A DNA stretch of 64,000 bases, taken from the NCBI RefSeq assembly GCF_003335105.1, contig NZ_QFWQ01000007.1:108149-172148 (forward strand), in the 5' to 3' direction. The translations under genes and the position numbers were made by a program. This stretch comes from Rhodanobacter denitrificans. Lineage in GTDB: Bacteria; Pseudomonadota; Gammaproteobacteria; Xanthomonadales; Rhodanobacteraceae. The stretch's first letter is position 1. Each line of letters starts with the position of its first letter. Shown one piece after another: positions 55,006-62,734 of this stretch. Under the pieces are notes generated by a model, which worked only from the letters and a program-made list of their open reading frames with translations, did not search any database and was not told where the DNA came from.

Positions 55006-55722
55006 TCACAGCGCATCGAGGTAGGCGGACAACGTCTGCACCTCCTCGTCGCCCAGCGTGGCGGCCACGCCCTGCATCACCTTCGCATTGCTGCTGCCGG
55101 CACGCGCGCCATTCTTGAAGTCGCCCAGTTCCTTGGTCACGTACAGGCTGGACTGGCCACGCAGACGCGGGTAGGTCGCCCATGGCGGTTGTGGCGCGCT
55201 GCTCCAATGTGGCTGCGGACCCAGCCCACCCGGACCATGGCAACCCTGGCACGGTGGAATGCCCTTGGCGGGATCGCCGGCGAGGTACAGCTGCGCGCCG
55301 CGCGAGGCGGTATCGGCGTGGCCGGTCGGCTTCGGCGCCAGCGTGGCGTAGTAGCTGGCCAGATCGCGCATGTCGGCGTCGCCCAGCGTGGCGGCCTGGC
55401 CAGTCATCACCGGGTCGCTGCGCTGGCCGTCGCGGAAGGCCTTCAGCTGCACGTAGAGGTAGGTGGCCGATTGCCCGGCCAGGTTCGGGAAGTTCGGTGC
55501 GATCGCCACGCCCTGCGCGCCATGGCAGGCCGCGCATACCGCGGCCTTGCCCGCGCCGGCCTGGGCGTCGCCGCTGACCGGCTGCATGCGGCGCAGGTCC
55601 GCCACCGTGGCGGGCGGTGACGTACCGGCGGCGGTGCCTGCCGCCCGCTGCTGCGCGGTGACGCCGGTGGCGACGCCCGCGCCGAGCAGGAACATCAACA
55701 GGAGGCTGGTGCGATTCGTCAT
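55006..55722 (-). CDS. Dihaem c-type cytochrome (c4-like), third gene of the porin-cytochrome operon
   Basis: The 238-residue secreted protein has a signal peptide and two cytochrome c domains with CAACH (63-67) and CQGCH (158-162); it resembles cytochrome c4. It follows the MtrB/PioB gene by 11 bases, so it belongs to the same transcript. The likely job is to carry electrons between the decahaem protein and the inner-membrane chain in the periplasm. It differs from PioC (a HiPIP) and from monohaem MtoD at the comparable place in known systems. Confidence 0.9.
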   Translation of the reverse strand: MTNRTSLLLMFLLGAGVATGVTAQQRAAGTAAGTSPPATVADLRRMQPVSGDAQAGAGKAAVCAACHGAQGVAIAPNFPNLAGQSATYLYVQLKAFRDGQRSDPVMTGQAATLGDADMRDLASYYATLAPKPTGHADTASRGAQLYLAGDPAKGIPPCQGCHGPGGLGPQPHWSSAPQPPWATYPRLRGQSSLYVTKELGDFKNGARAGSSNAKVMQGVAATLGDEEVQTLSAYLDAL

Positions 55723-55733
55723 CCCGGCGCCCC

Positions 55734-58352
55734 TCACAGTTTCAGGTTCAGCATCACGCCGACCAGGCTGACGCTGTAGTGCAGCTGGCCGCCCTTGTCG
55801 GTATAAAGCCGGTGGTCGTAGCTGAGCGTGTTGTCGAAGCCGGCGTAGTGCCAGTCGCTGAAGGCGCCGGTCTGGTAGCGGCCGAACACGCGCACGCCGA
55901 CGCTGCGGTTGACGGCGAAGTTCAGGCCGAGGTCGAGTGTGTTGGTGCGGTACTTGTTGTCGGGGAAGCCCGTCGCGGCGGCGGCCACCGCGGCCGGAAC
56001 GCGGTTGGCCAGCGCACCGATGGTGGCGTAGCTGTAGCCGACGTGGCCGAACGAACCGTTGTAGTCGTAGCGCAAGTCGGCGCGCACGCGGCCGAAATCG
56101 TGGCTGAGGCTGAAGCCGCCGTTGCGGTTGCTCTCGCGGTCGAGCTCCCACCACTGGTTCGCGAACGGGTACAGCGGGCCGCCGAGGTTGGGGTCGGTCT
56201 GGCCGGGCGTACCCAGCGCCTTGCCGTTGTCCGGACCGTCCGCGTCGTTGACGTTGGCGATGCCCAGACGCGAGCTTTCCGCGCCGAGGTAGGCGTTCAC
56301 CGTGGTGGCCGGCGTCGGCTGCCAGTCCCACTGCAGGGTGGCGCCGGTGGTGCGTGTGTTCTGCCGCCCGATCAGTGCGTCGTACTGGTCGCGGTTGCCG
56401 TAGAAGGTGGCCGAAAGCGTGGCCGACTCGCCCCACGGGTAGGTGATGATCGCGCGCGCCTTGCTCTCGGTGCGGTCGGACAGGTCGTACTTGCGCATGT
56501 CGGCGACGGTATGCGCGGCGATACCGTTGACCGGCTCGACGAAGCCGGGCAGTGATTCGGAGAAGAACTGCACATACGGATCGTAGTTGTACCTGTCGCC
56601 GTCGCGCTTCGCGTATTCCCAGCTCAGCCGCACGGTGGCGCCGCCGAACACGCCACGGCTGACCCAGTCGAACTTGATGCGCTGGTCGTCCACGCGCCTG
56701 CGCTCGCGGTACTTCGGCCAGTTGTGGTCGAAGGTGTAGGTGACGCCGAGCGAGCTCTTGCGGCCGAACTGCCAGTCGCCGCCCAGCTCGAAGAGGGTGT
56801 CGGTATAGCCGAACGGGTTGTTGCGCACGGTGACCATGTACGAGCGGTACAGCGGGTTGTTCGGGTCGAAGATGCCGGTCTCGCCCGGCACCACGCTGCC
56901 CTGCGAGCCGTTCTCGGAGATATAGCCGTACTGGCCGGTGAGCGGGTTGTAGGCGAGGTAGCGGGTCTTGTCGTCCTCGCGGTACCAGCGCAGCCCGGCG
57001 TGCCAGCCGAACGCCGGCGTGGGGTGGAAGGTGACGCGGGCGTCGATGAGGCCGGTGTCGATGCGCGCGTTCGCGTTCTTCCGCGACAGCGCGTCGGTGG
57101 TGTTCCAGTTGGCGCACTGGAAGGTGTAGTCCACCGGCGGCGCGATGAAGATGCCGCCCACTCCGGTGCAGGTGGTGGGCGCCAGCAGCGCATCGTTCTG
57201 GCGCATCGTGCCCCACGCACCGGACACGCTGAACTGGCCGTTCCACTTCAGCTCGCGCGACAGGTCCAGCCGCACGTTGTGGTAGTCGTTGTCGGGCTCC
57301 AGCGAGAACTGGCCGTCCTTGATGTCGGCCACCTGCGGCGTGCCGGCCACGTTGTACAGCGCGAACGGGCTCTCGAAGTTCAGGTGGTCCTTGTGGTTGC
57401 GGAAGAACGAGCCGTTGTAGGTGGCCAGGAAATGCCACACCTTGCCGACATTGCGCAGGCTGAGGTTGACGTCGGTGGTGCGGAAGTCGATCGGCCGCAC
57501 CGTTTCCAGCACACCGCCGTTGTCGGGGAACGGGAAGTTGAAGAACATCGAGCCGCCCCACAGGCGGGTGCCGCTGCGCTTCTCGTTGGTGATCGAGGCC
57601 GAGCCGATCCAGTCACGGTACAGCACGCCCTCGTAGCCCAGCCCCGCGCGCGTGCGGGTGAGGCCAATGCTGCGCCGTGGCGCGGCGGCCGACGCCGCGG
57701 CCACCTGCGCCGGCGTGCTGGCGCCGGCCACCAGCGGCGCCGGCAGGGTCAGGTCGGTGCTGCCGACGCCGTTCCAGATCGGGTACGCATTGGTCGACAC
57801 GGTATGCGGCATGTCGCGGTAGAAGCCCTCGACCCGGTAGCTGCCGTAGCGGCCGGCGAGCAGGCGGTAGAACTGGTCGTCGCCGCTGAGGCGGCTGCCG
57901 CGCAGCTCGACGTACTGGCCGGTCCGGTGGTTGTGGAAATCGAGCGCGAACAGGCCGAGCACGGCGCCGCTTTTCCAATCGTCGTACTGGCGGAAGTATT
58001 CCGCGTTGCGCTCACCGCCCACATGCAGGTAGCCGAATTCCAGCAGCCCGCTGTAGGTCCAGTCACCCGAACCCAGCGGCTTGCCCGCATCTACCCTCGG
58101 CGGGTACGGGTACAGCACGCCCGTGGGCGTGCGCAGCATGCCGGGGTGCAGCCAGGACATGCCGTCGGGATCGGCCGGATGCAGCATCGGCGTCCAGCCG
58201 CGCAGGTCCAGTCCGTTGCCGTACTGCATGTCGCCCACGCGCATGGTGCCGCTGGTGTCGCCGGCCATCGCGCACTGCATGCCGAACAGGCCGGCCAGCA
58301 GCCCCAGCGCCAGGGCTTTCGGCGTCGTGCGATTTCCTTTCTGCGCAAGCAT
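55734..58352 (-). CDS. MtrB/PioB-family outer-membrane beta-barrel of a porin-cytochrome complex
   Basis: The 872-residue protein has a signal peptide (cleaved near MAGD) and a large barrel rich in Tyr/Trp/Asn strands. It fits the MtrB/PioB family by length, strand pattern and position directly after a decahaem cytochrome gene. Such barrels hold the decahaem protein across the outer membrane and let electrons pass through. A Cys pair occurs near TTCTGVGG and FQCANWN; the N-terminal CxxC seen in some MtrB proteins is not obvious. It starts 12 bases after the cytochrome gene. Confidence 0.9.
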   Translation of the reverse strand: MLAQKGNRTTPKALALGLLAGLFGMQCAMAGDTSGTMRVGDMQYGNGLDLRGWTPMLHPADPDGMSWLHPGMLRTPTGVLYPYPPRVDAGKPLGSGDWTYSGLLEFGYLHVGGERNAEYFRQYDDWKSGAVLGLFALDFHNHRTGQYVELRGSRLSGDDQFYRLLAGRYGSYRVEGFYRDMPHTVSTNAYPIWNGVGSTDLTLPAPLVAGASTPAQVAAASAAAPRRSIGLTRTRAGLGYEGVLYRDWIGSASITNEKRSGTRLWGGSMFFNFPFPDNGGVLETVRPIDFRTTDVNLSLRNVGKVWHFLATYNGSFFRNHKDHLNFESPFALYNVAGTPQVADIKDGQFSLEPDNDYHNVRLDLSRELKWNGQFSVSGAWGTMRQNDALLAPTTCTGVGGIFIAPPVDYTFQCANWNTTDALSRKNANARIDTGLIDARVTFHPTPAFGWHAGLRWYREDDKTRYLAYNPLTGQYGYISENGSQGSVVPGETGIFDPNNPLYRSYMVTVRNNPFGYTDTLFELGGDWQFGRKSSLGVTYTFDHNWPKYRERRRVDDQRIKFDWVSRGVFGGATVRLSWEYAKRDGDRYNYDPYVQFFSESLPGFVEPVNGIAAHTVADMRKYDLSDRTESKARAIITYPWGESATLSATFYGNRDQYDALIGRQNTRTTGATLQWDWQPTPATTVNAYLGAESSRLGIANVNDADGPDNGKALGTPGQTDPNLGGPLYPFANQWWELDRESNRNGGFSLSHDFGRVRADLRYDYNGSFGHVGYSYATIGALANRVPAAVAAAATGFPDNKYRTNTLDLGLNFAVNRSVGVRVFGRYQTGAFSDWHYAGFDNTLSYDHRLYTDKGGQLHYSVSLVGVMLNLKL

Positions 58353-58364
58353 CGTCGGCCTCCG

Positions 58365-59498
58365 TCACTTGTGGAACTTCGGTCCGGAAGGGTTGTTGGA
58401 ACCGTGGATGTTGGCGTGGCAGCTGAGGCAGCCGCGGCCCATCAGGCGCTCGTCCGGGAACGGTCCGGTGCCGAGGTTGGCCGCGCTCTGCAGGTCGTTC
58501 GGATGGCGCGTCATGGTGTGGCATTGCTGGCACAGCATCGGGATCGGCGCGACCAGCAGGGTCTGCTGGTTGGAGCCGTGCACGTCGTGGCAGTTGAGGC
58601 AGTTCTGCCGCACCGGCGCGTGTTCGAACAGGAACGGCCCGCGTTTCTCGGCATGGCAGGTGTAGCAGGTCTCGTTGACGGTGTCGGTCTTCAGCAGCGG
58701 CCTGGTGATCGAGCCGTGCGGGTTGTGGCAGTCGGTGCAGGCCATCTGCCCTTCCGGCAGCGGCATGTGCGAGCGGCGGTTGAACTTGGCGCGGATGTCC
58801 TGGTGGCAGGTCGCGCAGACTTCGTTGATCGACGACTTCGCCAGCACGCCCTCGGGCGACAGCCTGGCCATCGGGTTGTGGCAATCGGTGCAGGACAGCC
58901 CGCGGTTCTGGTGGATCGAGCCGATCCAGTGCTGTCGCGCGCCGCCGGCATGGCAGCTGAGGCATACCCCGGCCTGGACTTGTGGCGAGGTTTTCGCGTC
59001 GTGGGTGAAGGCGATGATCAGGCCCGGCGCGGTGGGGTCTTTGGCATGCCCGGAACCTGGGCCGTGACAGCTTTCGCAGGCCGCCTGCGGGCCGGTGTTG
59101 GCCGCACCGGCGCGGAACGAGGCCACGTGCAGCGTGTGCGAGGCCTGCACGTTCTCCTGCGCGTGGCATGCCACGCAGCTCTTCGCGCCGATCGCATCGG
59201 CGTTCGGGGCCAGCGGGTTGGCCGGGATCGAGGCAGCATCGAACGGGGTGGCCGGGCTGTCGCTCATGCTCGCCTGGTGCGTGTTGCCGGCACGCGCCGC
59301 GCCCGCGCCCATGTCGGTGGCCGGCAGCATGCGGGCGATGTCGCTCTGGCTGAGCCCGCCGGCAGGGGCGGCATGTGGATCCGGTGCGGCGCTGCCGCCT
59401 GCCTGCTGGGCCTGCACGTCGCGGGCCCCCAGCAGCATGGCGCCGGCACTCAGCGCGGCGCACAGCACGACGGCAGGAAACAGCGAAATCGCACGCAT
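58365..59498 (-). CDS. Decahaem c-type cytochrome, MtrA/PioA/DmsE family
   Basis: The 377-residue secreted protein has a signal peptide and an Ala/Pro-rich N-terminal stretch of about 75 residues. Exactly ten CxxCH haem sites follow, the first at residue 108 (CVACH) and the last CLSCH near the C-terminus. This matches the periplasmic or trans-outer-membrane decahaem component of MtrAB, PioAB and MtoAB. It is the first gene of the three-gene operon. The direction of electron flow cannot be told from sequence. Confidence 0.95.
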   Translation of the reverse strand: MRAISLFPAVVLCAALSAGAMLLGARDVQAQQAGGSAAPDPHAAPAGGLSQSDIARMLPATDMGAGAARAGNTHQASMSDSPATPFDAASIPANPLAPNADAIGAKSCVACHAQENVQASHTLHVASFRAGAANTGPQAACESCHGPGSGHAKDPTAPGLIIAFTHDAKTSPQVQAGVCLSCHAGGARQHWIGSIHQNRGLSCTDCHNPMARLSPEGVLAKSSINEVCATCHQDIRAKFNRRSHMPLPEGQMACTDCHNPHGSITRPLLKTDTVNETCYTCHAEKRGPFLFEHAPVRQNCLNCHDVHGSNQQTLLVAPIPMLCQQCHTMTRHPNDLQSAANLGTGPFPDERLMGRGCLSCHANIHGSNNPSGPKFHK

Positions 59499-59662
59499 GG
59501 CTCGAACCCCTTGGCTAGCGTGAACATCCGAAGCGACCGGCCGACGCCATCCCGCGCGGCACGCGCCCCCAACGCCTGCGGCCATGTCCCGAGGCCGTAG
59601 TATTTCCCTCATGCAACGCGATTGATAAGCCCTTTCATGTTGCGTTTAATATCCAAGATCAG

Positions 59663-59698
59663 TGAACAATTCTTCACGATTTTGCAACGCAGCAAAAC
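59663..59698. promoter_or_regulatory. Two palindromes in the divergent cytochrome - LysR promoter region
   Basis: GTGAACAATTCTTCAC (59663-59678) is palindromic at 14 of 16 positions, and TTTTGC-N6-GCAAAA (59681-59698) is perfect. Both lie in the 246-base space between the decahaem gene and the LysR gene. They are candidate LysR operators, although the spacing is not the exact T-N11-A form. Confidence 0.4.
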
Positions 59699-59744
59699 AT
59701 TCCGCCCTCGGGCCGTCCTGACAACGCCACCGCAAGGACATGCC

Positions 59745-60707
59745 GTGCAGGATCTCAACGACATCTATTACTTCGTACAGGTGGTGGAACTGGGTTCGTT
59801 CACCGCCGCCAGCAAGGCGCTGGGCGTGGCCAAGTCGCAGCTGAGCTTCCGCGTGGCGCGGCTGGAGACCAGCCTCGGCGTGCGGCTGATCCAGCGCACC
59901 ACGCGGCGCTCTCACGTCAGCGAGATCGGCCAGCGCTACTACGAGCAATGCCGGCAGCTGCTGGCCGCCGCCGAGCAGACCCAGCGCGTCATCGACGAAG
60001 CCCAGGCCGCACCGCGGGGACGCATCCACGTGGCCTGCCCGGTACTGTTCGCGCAGTTGTTGCTGGCCCCTGTACTGGTCGACTTCCTGCGGCAACATCC
60101 CGAGGTGCAGGTCGACCTCGACATCTGCCATCACCAGGCCGACGTGATCGCCGGCGGCTACGACATCGCGTTCCGCGTGCGCGATACGCTCAAGGATTCC
60201 AGTCTGGTCATGCGCAGCTATGGCATGGATCCGCAACTTCTGGTGGCCAGTCCCGAGCTGTTGCGACGCCAGGGCCGGCCGCTGCAGCCAATGGACCTGA
60301 AACGCCTTTCCAGCGTCGGCGTGATCAATACCGATGGCCGGCATTTCTGGCACCTGCAGGCCGACGACGGCCGCACCCAGCAGATCGAGCACCATCCCAG
60401 CCTGGTCAGCGACGATCTGCAAGTGCTGTACCAGGCGGTGATCGGCGGCATCGGCGCGGCGCAGCTGCCGCAGTTCATCTGCCGTGGCCCCATCGCCGAA
60501 GGCCGGCTGGTGCCGCTGCTGCCGGCGTGGTCGCTGCCCCCGGGCAACGTGCATGCGGTGTATCCCTCGCGCCACGGCCACACCCCGGCGCTGCGCAGCT
60601 TCATCGACTTCGTGGCGCAACACATGCCGCAGGTACTGCGTCGCACCCAGTCGGGCGTGCTGGCAGAGAGCGCGAAGCCCGGGTCGGCGAACCTGCCCGC
60701 CGGCTGA
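59745..60707 (+). CDS. LysR family transcriptional regulator
   Basis: The 320-residue protein has an N-terminal winged helix-turn-helix (LGSFTAASKALGVAKSQLSFRVARLE) and a substrate-binding domain. The GTG at 59745 with AAGGA seven bases upstream is chosen because similarity begins at QDLNDIYYF; a longer frame would cover the intergenic palindromes. Divergent placement next to the decahaem gene suggests that it controls that operon. The inducer is unknown. Confidence 0.92.
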   Translation: MQDLNDIYYFVQVVELGSFTAASKALGVAKSQLSFRVARLETSLGVRLIQRTTRRSHVSEIGQRYYEQCRQLLAAAEQTQRVIDEAQAAPRGRIHVACPVLFAQLLLAPVLVDFLRQHPEVQVDLDICHHQADVIAGGYDIAFRVRDTLKDSSLVMRSYGMDPQLLVASPELLRRQGRPLQPMDLKRLSSVGVINTDGRHFWHLQADDGRTQQIEHHPSLVSDDLQVLYQAVIGGIGAAQLPQFICRGPIAEGRLVPLLPAWSLPPGNVHAVYPSRHGHTPALRSFIDFVAQHMPQVLRRTQSGVLAESAKPGSANLPAG

Positions 60708-60716
60708 CGCCGCTGG

Positions 60717-61949
60717 TTACGTGCACAGCCAGCGGGCCGCAGCACGGCCGGCGATCAGGCCGCTGGCGAAGCAGGCGGTGAGCAGGTAGCCACCGGTGGG
60801 CGCCTCCCAGTCCAGCATCTCGCCGGCGCAGAACACGCCGGGCCGGGCGCGCAGCATCAGCTCTTCATCCAGCGCTTCCAGCCGCACGCCGCCGGCCGTG
60901 CTGATCGCCTCGGCCACCGGCCGCGGTGCGCGCAGGCGCAGTGGCAACGCCTTGAGGCGCGCCGCCAGCGCCGGCGGATCGGCCAGGGTGGGCTTGTCGG
61001 TGAGTTCGAACACCAGCGCGCACTTCGCCGCGTCCAGCCCGGCGCGACGGCGCAGCCAGTCGCCGATGCTGTGCTTGCCGCGCGGCGCGGCGAGGCGTTC
61101 GGCCAGCACCGCTTCGTCGTAGCCGGGCACCAGATCCAGCCTCAGCAAGGTCTCGCCGCCTTCCGCGATCTGCTCGCGCAGCTCGGCGCCGATCGCGTAG
61201 ATCAGGCTGCCCTCGATGCCGTATTCGCTGAGCACGAACTCGCCCTGGCGCGAACGGGCCACGCCGTGGCGATCGACCCAATGCGCCACCACAGGCTTCA
61301 GCGGGGCGCCGGCGAAGCGGCTGGCAAGATGTTCGCTCCACGCCACCTCGAAGCCGCAGTTCGCCGGCTGCAACGGCGCGATGTCGATGCCCGCTTGCTT
61401 GAGCGGCGTCACCCAGGCGCCATCGGAGCCCAGCTGCGGCCAGCTGGCGCCGCCGAGCGCGAGGACCACCGCATCGGCCGATACCGTGTGTTCGCCCTGC
61501 GGCGTGGCGAAGCGCAGCGCGCCATCGCTCCAGCCCTGCCAGCGGTGGTGCATGTGGAAGGCCACGCCCGATTCACGCAGGCGGTGCAGCCATCGGCGCA
61601 GCAGCGGCGCCGCCTTCAGGTCGGCGGGAAACACCCGGCCCGAGCTGCCGGTGAAGGTCTCCACGCCGAGCCCGTGCGCCCAGCCACGCAGCGCCTCCGC
61701 GTCGAACGCATCGAGCCAGCGCCCCACTTCATCGCATCGCGCCGCATAGCGCTCGGCAAAACGCGCGCGCGGTTCGCCGTGGGTAAGGTTGAGGCCGCCC
61801 TTGCCGGCCAGCAGGAATTTCCGTCCGACCGAACCCTTCGCGTCGTACAGGTCGACCGCCACGCCCGCCGCGCACGCAGCCTCGGCTGCCATCAGCCCTG
61901 CCGGACCGCCGCCGATGATCGCCAGGCGGTGGGTGTTCGTCCGGTTCAT
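60717..61949 (-). CDS. HI0933/BaiN-type FAD-dependent flavoprotein (TIGR03862-like)
   Basis: The 410-residue protein has the N-terminal FAD motif IIGGGPAGLMAAEAA, then GSVGRKFLLAGKGGLNLTH, and a C-terminal FCAGEMLDWEAPTGGYLLT closing motif. These mark the HI0933-like flavoproteins, a family of uncertain function with links to bile-acid-type reductions in gut bacteria. The ATG at 61949 lies just before the first strand. It converges on the LysR gene with 9 bases between them. Confidence 0.9.
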   Translation of the reverse strand: MNRTNTHRLAIIGGGPAGLMAAEAACAAGVAVDLYDAKGSVGRKFLLAGKGGLNLTHGEPRARFAERYAARCDEVGRWLDAFDAEALRGWAHGLGVETFTGSSGRVFPADLKAAPLLRRWLHRLRESGVAFHMHHRWQGWSDGALRFATPQGEHTVSADAVVLALGGASWPQLGSDGAWVTPLKQAGIDIAPLQPANCGFEVAWSEHLASRFAGAPLKPVVAHWVDRHGVARSRQGEFVLSEYGIEGSLIYAIGAELREQIAEGGETLLRLDLVPGYDEAVLAERLAAPRGKHSIGDWLRRRAGLDAAKCALVFELTDKPTLADPPALAARLKALPLRLRAPRPVAEAISTAGGVRLEALDEELMLRARPGVFCAGEMLDWEAPTGGYLLTACFASGLIAGRAAARWLCT

Positions 61950-62279
61950 TGGCGCATGGTCGCATGCCGCCCCGGCGGAATGAACTGGCGGCCGGGCCAT
62001 CCGGCGGCGCTCCGGAGCAACCCGGGCACATTTGGCAGGACGATTCCCGGCAAGGATTCGGCTGAATCGAAAATAAACCGGATTAATCGGCCGGACCGGA
62101 TTTTATGGACCGCCGCGGCAACAGCCACGTGAAAAGCTGCGAAGCATATTGCGCGACAGCCTTATTTAATATCGTTCCAAACGCACGGAATTACGCGACC
62201 TTTGGAACTTGAGGCAGCCTGGCGTACCACTCTTTCGCGCCCGTCCCGACCCTGTCGAAACATTCGCAACGGAAGCGCA

Positions 62280-62375
62280 ATGGATTCATCCATCTATCTG
62301 ATGCAGCGTCAGGAAATCGTCATGCAGCGCACTCGCTGCGCGACTTATCCAGAGGCATTCGCACAGGCCACCTAG
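62280..62375 (+). CDS. Possible 31-residue small ORF
   Basis: The ORF begins MDSSIYLMQRQEIVMQRTRC with a GGAAG sequence four bases upstream of the ATG, which is short spacing. The residues look protein-like, but nothing is recognised. Its TAG stop overlaps the AGG in front of the next GTG. It could also be one half of a frameshifted gene. Confidence 0.2.
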   Translation: MDSSIYLMQRQEIVMQRTRCATYPEAFAQAT

Positions 62376-62380
62376 GCACC

Positions 62381-62473
62381 GTGAAGGTTGAAAATAATTA
62401 CGATGCGGAGACGCCAACGCAATTACCTGATTACGTGATCTCGATCACCGACCACTTCGAAAAGTCCTATTGA
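62381..62473 (+). CDS. Possible 30-residue small ORF or gene remnant
   Basis: Reading from a GTG gives VKVENNYDAETPTQLPDY and ends in HFEKSY. The sequence is acidic and protein-like. The same frame stays open upstream to a stop at 62210 but has no good start, which suggests the 3' end of a decayed gene. Confidence 0.25.
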   Translation: MKVENNYDAETPTQLPDYVISITDHFEKSY

Positions 62474-62506
62474 CTGGTTTCATCTGCAACTCATACCGTC
62501 GCCGCG

Positions 62507-62621
62507 TTCGCCAATGGGAGTTTGGCGAATGATCCCGTCGCCACGCCTGCAAGACCCATTTCGATTCCGCACTCGGCCCCGAGGAAAACCAGAGGGAGGG
62601 TTGGGTGCAGGACACGGGATC
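62507..62621 (+). other. Structured leader-like segment upstream of the secreted PKD protein
   Basis: TTCGCCAA/TTGGCGAA (62507-62529) forms an 8-bp hairpin. Then GATCCCGT (62531-62538) pairs with ACGGGATC (62614-62621). Inside that stem CCTGCA-AGA-CCCA can pair with TGGGTGCAGG, and CTCGG with CCGAG. Strand is assigned from the downstream gene only. Confidence 0.4.
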
Positions 62622-62734
62622 GCGGGGCCATCCAAGAACAATTCCTTTGTGCCATGTCTGTCCACGGCACTCCATGCATGAGGCCTCACCGCCCCATCGG
62701 GTCCGTTTGTCCTCAAAAACCTTGGGAGTTTGAA

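Larger units (their letters stand above)
61950..62734. other. 785-base stretch without a confident gene
   Basis: GC content falls here and no long frame is convincing. It holds two short plus-strand ORFs (62280-62375, 62381-62473) in different frames, an 8-bp hairpin (62507-62529) and a nested long inverted repeat (62531-62621) in front of the secreted PKD protein. A minus-strand reading of 105 codons (62445-62762) runs through the palindromes and the next gene's start and is not supported. Confidence 0.5.
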
